A stretch of 7,540 nt of DNA from Nitrospirota bacterium (GTDB taxonomy: Bacteria > Nitrospinota > Nitrospinia > Nitrospinales > Nitrospinaceae). Where the stretch lies: the NCBI GenBank assembly GCA_003229345.1, contig QIDN01000125.1, positions 1 through 7,540 on the forward strand. Direction: 5' to 3'. The translations under genes were made by a program, and so were the position numbers. Shown here one piece after another: positions 1 through 5,332 of this stretch; the stretch's first letter is position 1, and each line of letters opens with the position of its first letter. Below the pieces are notes generated by a model. It saw only the letters and a program-made list of their open reading frames with translations, was not told where the DNA came from and ran no database searches.

Positions 1-1
1 C

Positions 2-163
2 CCTCAGCTGTGTGGAAGAATAGCGAGGGAGGCTGGATGTCACACTCTTTTGCTCTCCCACTTTTATCCCCCCTGCGAGATGTCCTCCGTGCTGGAGATC
101 TGCCAACGCGAGTTTTCCGGGGAAATAATTCTGGCCGAAGATTTGACCACTGTTGATTTTTAA
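2..163 (+). CDS. MBL-fold metallo-hydrolase, C-terminal fragment (5' end outside window)
   Basis: Reading from base 2 gives 53 open codons to TAA at 161-163. The segment holds GRIAREAGCHTLLLSHFYPP near its start, and EFSGEIILAEDL close to its end. An 'AREAG..TL.LSHFYP' segment followed by 'REF.G.V..A.DL' and a very short tail is what I know from the C-terminus of ribonuclease Z-like metallo-beta-lactamase-fold hydrolases, where the histidine of SHFYP is the last metal ligand. The catalytic HxHxDH part would lie to the left of the window, so substrate and start cannot be read. The other two plus-strand frames lack any such pattern. The family assignment is from memory of the pattern; the reading frame itself is clear. 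No strong terminator follows. Confidence 0.72.
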   Translation, partial: PQLCGRIAREAGCHTLLLSHFYPPCEMSSVLEICQREFSGEIILAEDLTTVDF

Positions 164-429
164 CGAGATACCCCGTTTCTACCTCCTATGTCAGGCCTCA
201 AAAATGTCATTTACTGACAGAATTTGTCCCTTCCTTTTTACATAATGGTTTCTATAAGATCCTGACAAAAAAAAGGACAGTCTTTCTTGTCTGCAACGTG
301 TTCAAAAGGCGCCTATTACCGCCAGGGATATTGGGGTAGGGAGGTTTCTGATCCGAAATCTTCCGATTTTGGAATGGCAATTGCTTTAATTTAGATTACC
401 AAATGATGAAATAACTAAAAGGCTACTCA
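164..429. other. Intergenic region with TGTCA/CTGACA motifs
   Basis: No coding frame is supported here. The stretch contains TGTCAG at 189-194, TGTCA at 205-209, CTGACA at 214-219 and CTGACA at 262-267. The second and third make a perfect dyad TGTCA-N5-TGACA (205-219). A hairpin CCGAAATC-TTCC-GATTTTGG lies at 353-372 (8 pairs including one G-U). These could be regulator sites for the downstream small gene, but nothing in the sequence names a regulator. Confidence 0.4.
369..397 (+). promoter_or_regulatory. Possible sigma70-type promoter for the 112-residue gene
   Basis: TTGGAA at 369-374 and TAGATT at 392-397 are separated by 17 bases. Each box matches four of six consensus bases. Transcription would begin near 404, just ahead of the AAAGG ribosome site at 418-422. 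The 3' arm of the 353-372 hairpin overlaps the -35 box. The match is modest and AT-rich DNA gives such hits by chance. Confidence 0.28.
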
Positions 430-768
430 ATGAAACGAGTTTTAAAATTTAGTTTGCAGGCAACAGTTTTGATGGGTCTCACTCTGCCCACTTCAGCATC
501 GGCAGGGATTCTCAGTCAATTAGAAGCTCAATGCCTGTGTCTCACGGAGCACGCTACTGTGGGGCAGTTCGTCAGTTTGGGTGTCATGTTGACCCTGGTA
601 ACGGGAATCATTGTGTTGAAGTGGATTTATCGGGACGAGCTTGATCAAGCGGTCTTGAAAGAAAAGTCAGAAGCTGAGCATTCAGCGATTCAGACTTTGA
701 GGGAATTGAAAATTGGAGCGCGGTTTTCTGATTGGAGTAGTTTTCACCGAGTGGCCGGGCAGAAGTAG
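430..768 (+). CDS. Small exported or membrane-anchored protein of unknown function (112 aa)
   Basis: I do not recognise this protein. It has a basic N-terminus (MKRVLK), a hydrophobic core and a signal-peptidase-like site SASA|G around residues 25/26. A short stretch with a CxC pair (C35, C37) follows. A hydrophobic segment at about 47-66 (FVSLGVMLTLVTGIIVLKWI) precedes a basic/acidic tail rich in E, K and R that should face the cytoplasm. The likely topology is a cleaved leader, a short periplasmic head with two cysteines, one membrane helix and a cytoplasmic helical tail. AAAGG at 418-422 sits seven bases before the ATG and supports this start. The gene stands alone and ends 50 bases before a hairpin terminator. 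The cysteines could bind metal or form a disulfide; that is speculation. Confidence 0.68.
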   Translation: MKRVLKFSLQATVLMGLTLPTSASAGILSQLEAQCLCLTEHATVGQFVSLGVMLTLVTGIIVLKWIYRDELDQAVLKEKSEAEHSAIQTLRELKIGARFSDWSSFHRVAGQK

Positions 769-817
769 AAATCAGTACCTATAAATTTAGCAGCGTAAAG
801 CTATCATCTCCCCCGAT

Positions 818-881
818 CCAGCTATTCGGGGATGCGGAATTCGAGCGCCGCAAATCCCTGAATAGCTGGCTCACCTTTTTT
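818..881 (+). terminator. Rho-independent terminator after the 112-residue gene
   Basis: The arms 818-837 and 848-869 share CCAGCTATTC / GAATAGCTGG, GGGAT / ATCCC and GCGG / CCGC, with one mismatch and a two-base bulge. The loop is about ten bases. Six T (876-881) follow seven bases after the stem. The position 50 bases downstream of the stop fits a terminator for this gene. The stem is unusually long, so it could also be a dispersed palindromic repeat that serves as a terminator. Confidence 0.7.
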
Positions 882-1243
882 CATCGGCAATTTTCCTGCA
901 ACATTGTTAGAGAAGATTGATCCCCTGTATTAGCTTTCCATTTAACTTTGTCTAGAAAACGTACAGTGATAGCTAAATCTTGTCTCAATTTTGTTCCAAA
1001 TGTGGTGCAAAAAAGCAATGGGTCGCATGGCGGAATACTCAAAAAAAATACCTGGCTTCTTGAGCAATGATAAACTTTTATTTTTCAGTCAGTTAAAATC
1101 CTGCTTAGATTTTTGTACGGGATGCCGATGAAATCGGTACATTTTGGAATATATATTGCTTATAAAATAGTGTTGTATCCGAATAGTTTTCTCTGGTTTG
1201 CAATGTTTTGCCAAGGACATTGTCCAAGAACGATTTTTCTGAT

Positions 1244-1272
1244 TGGCGAGTTTTCCTCCAAGTAACTTGCCA
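1244..1272. repeat. Inverted repeat (9 bp arms)
   Basis: TGGCGAGTT at 1244-1252 pairs with AACTTGCCA at 1264-1272 across an 11-base loop, with one G-U pair. It lies nine bases before the larger hairpin at 1282-1315. No T-run follows on either strand, so a terminator is unlikely. Confidence 0.5.
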
Positions 1273-1281
1273 GATTGGGTG

Positions 1282-1315
1282 CCGGGGTATGCGTTCAGCA
1301 GGCCGCATACTCCGG
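1282..1315. repeat. Strong GC-rich inverted repeat (12 bp arms)
   Basis: CCGGGGTATGCG at 1282-1293 pairs with CGCATACTCCGG at 1304-1315. Eleven pairs are Watson-Crick and one is G-T, with a ten-base loop. It is GC-rich inside an AT-rich surround and lacks a T-run on both sides. It could be a structural RNA element, a protein-binding palindrome or a copy of a dispersed palindromic repeat. Confidence 0.6.
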
Positions 1316-1374
1316 TTGCCTTTACTAGTAGATATTCTTCTACAAAAAAGTATCCTGCCATATCCCCCCCCTCT

Positions 1375-1410
1375 GATTGGGTTTTATAGAGAGCCCTTAT
1401 AAAATCAATC
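1375..1410. repeat. AT-rich inverted repeat
   Basis: GATTG (1375-1379) pairs with CAATC (1406-1410) and TTTTATA (1382-1388) with TATAAAA (1398-1404). A small internal asymmetry of GG against T separates the two helices, and the loop is nine bases. CTCT flanks both sides (1371-1374 is CTCT, and CTCT follows at 1411). Confidence 0.45.
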
Positions 1411-1580
1411 CTCTGAACACAACCCAGAAAATTCACATCCACAAGAGCGGCGTTCATTCGTTACTTTGAATTCACTATCCGCAGAAATAAAGTGACCTTA
1501 CTTGTTTCTAAATCGACAATTTCTGTCAGTAATCGAATCAAACCTCCCAGGGTTTTACCTCTGTCCAAATATCTCATAAA

Positions 1581-1658
1581 AGTTACATTTACTCTTGGCC
1601 GCTGTGTAATTAAAAAACAAGAGCTTATCCGGCGCATACCTTTACACTAAATGTAACT
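1581..1658. repeat. Perfect 11 bp inverted repeat enclosing nested pairings
   Basis: AGTTACATTTA (1581-1591) is exactly complementary to TAAATGTAACT (1648-1658). Directly inside the left arm, CTCTTG (1592-1597) matches CAAGAG (1618-1623). Directly inside the right arm, TTACAC (1642-1647) matches GTGTAA (1604-1609). The last two helices cross each other, so they would be alternatives or a pseudoknot. TTTTT follows at 1664-1668. The element ends 87 bases before the ATG at 1746, in the orientation of a leader RNA, but it could also be a miniature element with terminal repeats; I see no target duplication. Confidence 0.5.
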
Positions 1659-1734
1659 ATATATTTTTCAATGATTTAGGAACGTGGCTTGCTTGTTAAC
1701 AGCATAGAATCGTTAATGCCTAATTGGGGGAGAT

Positions 1735-1745
1735 GGAGGCAAGTC
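1735..1745 (+). promoter_or_regulatory. Ribosome binding site that fixes the start at 1746
   Basis: GGAGG at 1735-1739 lies six bases ahead of ATG 1746. The longer frame from TTG 1689 has no such site, and its extra residues would put a polar segment before the membrane helix. The ATG at 1746 is therefore preferred. Confidence 0.75.
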
Positions 1746-1988
1746 ATGAATGTTTTATGGATAGGATTGAGTATATTTGCTGTTATTTTAACCGGCTTCT
1801 TTATCATTATGGGAATCACCAAGGGGGCGTTCTTTTTTCTAAAAGGAAAGAGTGAGGGTCCATTGCGGTCGAGCTGGGTACCAGTGCAGGTTTACTCAGG
1901 AGATGATTCTCTGGGGCATCCCGACCTCCAGAAAATCTCCGAGTTGCAGAAAATAAGCGAGTTAAATGAGGGGGCAGAAAATATCTGA
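1746..1988 (+). CDS. Small single-pass membrane protein of unknown function (80 aa)
   Basis: The start at ATG 1746 is chosen for its GGAGG site; an upstream TTG at 1689 in the same frame would add 19 residues. Residues 3-24 (VLWIGLSIFAVILTGFFIIMGI) form a membrane helix at the very N-terminus. A second short hydrophobic patch GAFFFL (27-32) and a soluble tail follow. The tail holds a tandem hexapeptide LQKISE-LQKISE at 61-72 that looks helical and could form a short coiled coil. I recognise no family. The gene is monocistronic: it is preceded by the 1581-1658 inverted repeat and followed 27 bases later by a strong hairpin. Function is unknown. Confidence 0.65.
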   Translation: MNVLWIGLSIFAVILTGFFIIMGITKGAFFFLKGKSEGPLRSSWVPVQVYSGDDSLGHPDLQKISELQKISELNEGAENI

Positions 1989-2015
1989 CAACGGGAGGTA
2001 TCGTGGGTTTCCGTT

Positions 2016-2057
2016 GATATTGGAGGGAGGTGCGATCTTCCTCCCTCCTTTAATATC
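2016..2057. terminator. Bidirectional hairpin between convergent genes
   Basis: GGAGGGAGG (2022-2030) pairs perfectly with CCTCCCTCC (2040-2048) around a nine-base loop. GATATT (2016-2021) pairs with AATATC (2052-2057), with TTT bulged on the right arm. It sits 27 bases after the plus-strand stop and eight bases after the minus-strand stop, so it can serve both. Neither side has a proper T-run, so it may block transcripts or protect 3' ends rather than act as a canonical intrinsic terminator. Confidence 0.55.
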
Positions 2058-2065
2058 TGTCCGGA

Positions 2066-2212
2066 CTACTCCTCGTTCTTCTTCCGGCTTTGGTAGGCAT
2101 CGACGATCACCGTCAACAGTTTGAACACCCCGAGAGAGATGAACATACCGAAAACCACCTGCAGTAAAGGCGGGAGCTCCGTGCTATACCAGTTAAAAAA
2201 TTCTTCCATCAT
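2066..2212 (-). CDS. Very small membrane protein (48 aa), last gene of the hemY cluster
   Basis: Two consecutive ATG codons (2212 and 2209) open a 48- or 47-residue frame ending at TAG 2066-2068. The product starts MEEFFNWYSTELPP, has one hydrophobic segment at about 13-36 (PPLLQVVFGMFISLGVFKLL), then VIVDAYQ and a basic end SRKKNEE. That is a typical single-span small membrane protein with an outside or periplasmic N-terminus by the positive-inside rule. It begins 21 bases after the TGA of the Nfu_N gene, in the same frame as it, and has no clear ribosome site, so translation probably depends on coupling. Protein-like composition, helix-tail layout and the hairpin right after the stop support a real gene. 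Family unknown. Confidence 0.62.
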   Translation of the reverse strand: MMEEFFNWYSTELPPLLQVVFGMFISLGVFKLLTVIVDAYQSRKKNEE

Positions 2213-2233
2213 TGATTGGTGGGGGTCATTGGT

Positions 2234-2503
2234 TCAGTTAAAGGATGCTTGGATGGCTTCGACGGCAGCGGATTGCAGAGTGTCCCAACTCGCTTCGGTT
2301 TTTTTAGTGACAGTGATGAAATCCGCCATCAGAAACACGCTGGCCACGCCTTCCAGGGCGAACAGCGCTTTCGCGATCGGCGATTCTTCTGCGGCTTCGG
2401 CATTGGCATAGGTTTTATGACCGGACTCAATGGCCGGCTGGTCGATGGTAAATTTCAGGGCGTGCTCGTTGGGGGAGGTGCTCACTTGAACGTTTACGGT
2501 CAT
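2234..2503 (-). CDS. Stand-alone Nfu/NifU N-terminal (Nfu_N) domain protein (89 aa)
   Basis: The whole protein matches the N-terminal domain of Nfu iron-sulfur scaffold proteins as I know it. It has an opening 'STSPNEHALKF' (residues 8-18), the 'YANAEAAEESPIAKALFAL' helix (32-50), 'EGVASVFLMADFITVTK' (51-67) and a closing W-x-x-L segment. In full-length Nfu proteins this domain precedes a NifU-type domain whose CxxC pair binds the cluster. Here there are no cysteines and the protein stops after the first domain, so it cannot hold an Fe-S cluster by itself in the usual way. It may be an adaptor or client-binding module. AAGGAGA at 2511-2517, seven bases before the ATG, gives a strong start. 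It lies 68 bases after the FIST gene and leads into the 48-residue gene. Confidence 0.85.
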   Translation of the reverse strand: MTVNVQVSTSPNEHALKFTIDQPAIESGHKTYANAEAAEESPIAKALFALEGVASVFLMADFITVTKKTEASWDTLQSAAVEAIQASFN

Positions 2504-2560
2504 TCTATTTTCTCCTTACAATTGAATAAAACCATTTCTCACAGGGTTAAAATTTTACAA

Positions 2561-2574
2561 TAAATAATTATTTA
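2561..2574. repeat. 14 bp perfect palindrome over the FIST stop codon
   Basis: TAAATAATTATTTA reads the same on both strands and includes the TAA stop of the FIST gene. It could be an operator-like site in the 68-base gap before the Nfu_N gene, or simply low-complexity AT DNA. Confidence 0.3.
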
Positions 2575-3753
2575 AGCCGGACGAAAAATGCCAAACGAGC
2601 TGGTATAACCGTGCAAAAATGTGGTTTGTCCTACCGGCCCGATTTCGCCATTGCAGAAAAACCCGCCCAGCGGGATGTTTCCCATCTTGGTTTTGAACAT
2701 GTCGGAGTCGTGATTGGGTTGTCCGTACAGGTGTTCGCCTCGTCCCAGACAGGAGAACAACAGCGCTCCCTTGGCTTCCCGCCACCCGTCCTTATTCTGG
2801 TACCGGGACAGCATCACTTTCAAATCTTCGGACGACATGACCTTGTCCCGTAGATGAAATTGTACCAGTTGTCCTTCTCTCAGCGGTGCGCCAATTGACA
2901 AAGAACCTGTTTCCTGATCCACACCCATCAGGTTGCGGATGAGAAAATCTCCCTGGCCCGGGTCTTCTTTCATCGGGTTCATCTCGATTCCCAGAAAAAG
3001 AGAGGTTCGCAGTAGTTTGCGGTCGTCTTCGCTCAAGGTATCGACCATTTCCTCCAGTTTTTCCAGTGGCGGTTGACCGTCGACTTCCAACAGTTGGTAC
3101 TGGTCGCATTTGGTGATGCTCATCGGCTGGCCGATGGGCCGGCAACCCTGGGCCACGATGGTATCCAGTTGAATATTGCCGGAGAGCGCGACCCCGATCA
3201 AGCCTTCGTTATAAATCTTGTCTCCCAAGTATAGTGCGTTGCCGCCCTGAGCCTGGGCGCCGCTGGCCAAGCCGCCTACTTTTGCAGAACGGGCATAGGC
3301 GAAATCCATCCCCGCCAGAAACTCTTCGGCCCGGAACGAAAACGGGTCCGCCAGTACGATGAAGCTCGGATTCGTCGTCGGGTCCACGCCCAGCCACTCA
3401 TGCCATACAGAGGGCGCGGTATCCGGGTCGGGCAGATTCATAGTATCCGTCTGAATTGTCTGCAGATCCACCCCCGGCAGGTGCGCCGCCGTCAGACTGA
3501 AGGCGGGTTTCTGCTCGATCTCCCTGCCGCCGCCGATAATGCCGCCGCCGGAGCATCCTAACAGCATCCCGACCGGCATGCGGTCCCTCAACAACTGCGG
3601 GATCGCCCGGTATTGGGTGCGAAAATGCGGTGATACGAAAATGACGGTCAAGTCGGCATCCCTGCCGGCTAATTGCTGGGTGACGCTTGCCACCGTCTCT
3701 TCAACACACGCTTCAATCGTTTCCTGGGTGGATACGCACGAAGCCCACTTCAT
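2572..3753 (-). CDS. FIST-domain (FIST_N + FIST_C) protein (393 aa)
   Basis: The length and order fit a two-domain FIST protein. The N-terminal domain spans roughly residues 30-220, with GCSGGGIIGGGREIE at 66-80 and 'AKVGGLASG' near 158-166. The C-terminal domain spans roughly 230-380, with 'GALLFSCLGRGEHLYG' and the hallmark GFFCNGEIGPVG (364-375) followed by LHGYTSSFGIF. FIST domains are proposed sensory domains for small ligands such as amino acids; this copy has no attached kinase, cyclase or chemoreceptor domain, and no signal peptide or membrane helix. Its role is unknown. AGGAGA at 3759-3764 lies five bases before the ATG. The gene starts 47 bases after hemY ends, which suggests co-transcription. 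A link to haem or redox chemistry is inference from position only. Confidence 0.85.
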   Translation of the reverse strand: MKWASCVSTQETIEACVEETVASVTQQLAGRDADLTVIFVSPHFRTQYRAIPQLLRDRMPVGMLLGCSGGGIIGGGREIEQKPAFSLTAAHLPGVDLQTIQTDTMNLPDPDTAPSVWHEWLGVDPTTNPSFIVLADPFSFRAEEFLAGMDFAYARSAKVGGLASGAQAQGGNALYLGDKIYNEGLIGVALSGNIQLDTIVAQGCRPIGQPMSITKCDQYQLLEVDGQPPLEKLEEMVDTLSEDDRKLLRTSLFLGIEMNPMKEDPGQGDFLIRNLMGVDQETGSLSIGAPLREGQLVQFHLRDKVMSSEDLKVMLSRYQNKDGWREAKGALLFSCLGRGEHLYGQPNHDSDMFKTKMGNIPLGGFFCNGEIGPVGQTTFLHGYTSSFGIFRPA

Positions 3754-3800
3754 CCATGTCTCCTGTCATTTAATTTTTGAATCATGTGGGTTAGATGCAC

Positions 3801-5252
3801 TCAACCGGTACCGGATTGACTTAATTCCGCCTTCACGCCCAGAAACTTGAGCGCGGCTTCGGCATTCTCTGTGCCGTTCTTCACGCAATCGGGTATCCCG
3901 ATGCCCTTGTAAGCCGATCCCGCCAGGTAAAGCCCCTTATAATCAGCCAGTTCCTTTTCGATCTCCGACACCAGTTGGGGATGATGCACCCGATATTGCA
4001 CGTTACCCTTTTTATATTGAAACACTTCACAAAACAAGGGTTCTTCGTGAACTCCCATGATGTCCCGCAATTCCTCACGCACCTGTTGTTTGATCGTCTC
4101 AGTATCCTGCTCGGCCAGATGTTCATTAACCGCCCCGCCGACGAAGGCACGCAGCAGAACGCGGTTGTCCGGCGCGCGGCCGGGAAATTTTGATGACACC
4201 CAGGTGCAGGCGGTGATCTTCCGGTTTTCGATGTGCGGCACTACAAACCCGAATCCCCTTAAGGGATGCGCGAAGTGGTTGCGGTCGAATCCCAGCACCA
4301 CCGCTGCGGTGGAGACGTAGGGAATCTGGTCGAGCCGCGCGGCGATGCCCGGTGCCCAGTCTTCCATCAGCCGTGCCGTTAGGTTGGCCGGGGTGGACAG
4401 GATTACCGCATCCGCTTCCAACTCTTCGCCCGATTTCAGCCGGACCCGCCAGCCGTTGCCATTTTTCTGTAACGCATCCACCAGCGCATTGTTGCGGAAC
4501 TGGATGTCGGGCGACTGCTCGACCAACGTTTCCACAATTTCGCTCAACCCGTTTTTCATGGTCAGGAAAAACGAGAACGGTCTGTAGCCTTTATTAGTCG
4601 GGGGAGCGGGCGCGGCGGCACGTTTTCGTTTTTGAGCCAGCATGCCGATGACCAGCGAGCGGTATTTCTTCTCCACCTGCGCGAACATGGGGAAAGTGGC
4701 GTTGAGGCTCATCGCTTCCGGGTCGCCGGCGAAGATGCCGGACATCAGCGGTTGCGCCATGCGCTCCAGTGCCTCGGTGCCCAACCGCCGCCGCACGAAC
4801 GAGGCCAGGCTCTCGTCCGAATTGCCGCGCCGACGCGGCAGAAACAGATCCAATCCCATGCGAATCTTGCCCGGCCAGCTGAACAGCCGGGTAGTGACGA
4901 ATGGCATGAATTTGGTGGGCACCATCAGGCTCAATCCGTCTGGAATGGTGACCATTTTGCGGTTGAGGTAGACGAACGTTTGCGGGTGGTCGGTCTTCGT
5001 GCCCATCAGGTGGCCGTCGATACCGAGCTTCTTGCATAGCTCGATAACCGCTGGTTTCTGCGAAATGAACGAGTCCGGCCCGCGCTCCATGATAAATCCG
5101 TCCCGGCGGATCGTGTGGATTTTGCCGCCGAGGCGGTCTGATCCTTCCAGCACGGTGCAGGACACTTGGGCGTTGTTGCTGATTTCTTCCTGAATGCGGT
5201 ATGCCGCCGCCAGCCCGGCAATGCCGCCACCAATGATAATAACCTTCTTCAT
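3801..5252 (-). CDS. hemY: HemY-type protoporphyrinogen/coproporphyrinogen oxidase
   Basis: This FAD flavoprotein removes six electrons from a porphyrinogen late in haem synthesis. It acts on protoporphyrinogen IX in most Gram-negatives and on coproporphyrinogen III in the CgoX branch; the sequence alone does not settle which. The 483-residue product starts MKKVIIIGGGIAGLAAAYR, the Rossmann dinucleotide fold with GGGIAGL at 8-14. CTVLEGSDRLGGKIHT follows, whose Glu should bind ribose, then RGPDSF. Near the end, AGSAYKGIGIPDC (about 444-456) matches the C-terminal FAD motif of the family. Size fits HemY proteins. The open frame runs on to 5489, but that stretch encodes repeat DNA, so ATG 5252 is chosen although it has no clear ribosome site. 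It heads the minus-strand cluster. Confidence 0.92.
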   Translation of the reverse strand: MKKVIIIGGGIAGLAAAYRIQEEISNNAQVSCTVLEGSDRLGGKIHTIRRDGFIMERGPDSFISQKPAVIELCKKLGIDGHLMGTKTDHPQTFVYLNRKMVTIPDGLSLMVPTKFMPFVTTRLFSWPGKIRMGLDLFLPRRRGNSDESLASFVRRRLGTEALERMAQPLMSGIFAGDPEAMSLNATFPMFAQVEKKYRSLVIGMLAQKRKRAAAPAPPTNKGYRPFSFFLTMKNGLSEIVETLVEQSPDIQFRNNALVDALQKNGNGWRVRLKSGEELEADAVILSTPANLTARLMEDWAPGIAARLDQIPYVSTAAVVLGFDRNHFAHPLRGFGFVVPHIENRKITACTWVSSKFPGRAPDNRVLLRAFVGGAVNEHLAEQDTETIKQQVREELRDIMGVHEEPLFCEVFQYKKGNVQYRVHHPQLVSEIEKELADYKGLYLAGSAYKGIGIPDCVKNGTENAEAALKFLGVKAELSQSGTG

Positions 5253-5267
5253 GCGCGCATTATGACA

Positions 5268-5306
5268 GGTTTGAAAGGTGGTATCAAACCGCCAGCGTGA
5301 CGCTGG
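5268..5306. promoter_or_regulatory. Two adjacent hairpins in the hemY leader
   Basis: GGTTTGA (5268-5274) pairs with TCAAACC (5284-5290). Immediately after, CCAGCGT-G-ACGCTGG (5292-5306) is a perfect odd palindrome with seven-base arms. Both lie within 16-54 bases upstream of the hemY ATG, which lacks an obvious Shine-Dalgarno site. They may influence hemY translation or bind a regulator, or be part of the repeat cluster that continues upstream. Confidence 0.4.
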
Positions 5307-5332
5307 ACCCAATTTCTCAAGGGGGGGTAGAG

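Larger units (their letters stand above)
882..1734. other. Gene-free AT-rich stretch with several inverted repeats
   Basis: No reading frame here has a ribosome site, a recognisable motif or protein-like composition. The longest (122 codons on the minus strand from 1457) lacks a Shine-Dalgarno site and resembles no family I know. Hairpins stand out instead: CCGAT-GAA-ATCGG at 1125-1137, GGAC-ATT-GTCC at 1215-1225, and larger ones at 1244-1272, 1282-1315, 1375-1410 and 1581-1658. The stretch could encode structured RNA, be a decayed element, or be long regulatory DNA for the gene at 1746. Confidence 0.5.

Noticed and set aside
1282..1315. Integron attC site
   Set aside because: No GTTRRRY/RYYYAAC core pair flanks the stem.
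1208..1402. Plus-strand frame of 64 codons in the AT-rich stretch
   Set aside because: It lacks a ribosome site and any motif; it covers three inverted repeats.
1089..1457. Minus-strand frame of 122 codons
   Set aside because: No ribosome site, no family resemblance, and it runs through the GC-rich hairpin at 1282-1315. Composition does not look protein-like.
1689..1745. TTG 1689 as start of the 80-residue membrane protein
   Set aside because: GGAGG lies directly before ATG 1746 and the hydrophobic helix begins there.
2121..2563. Two plus-strand frames opposite the Nfu_N gene
   Set aside because: They are shadows of the minus-strand genes, which have ribosome sites and recognisable domains.
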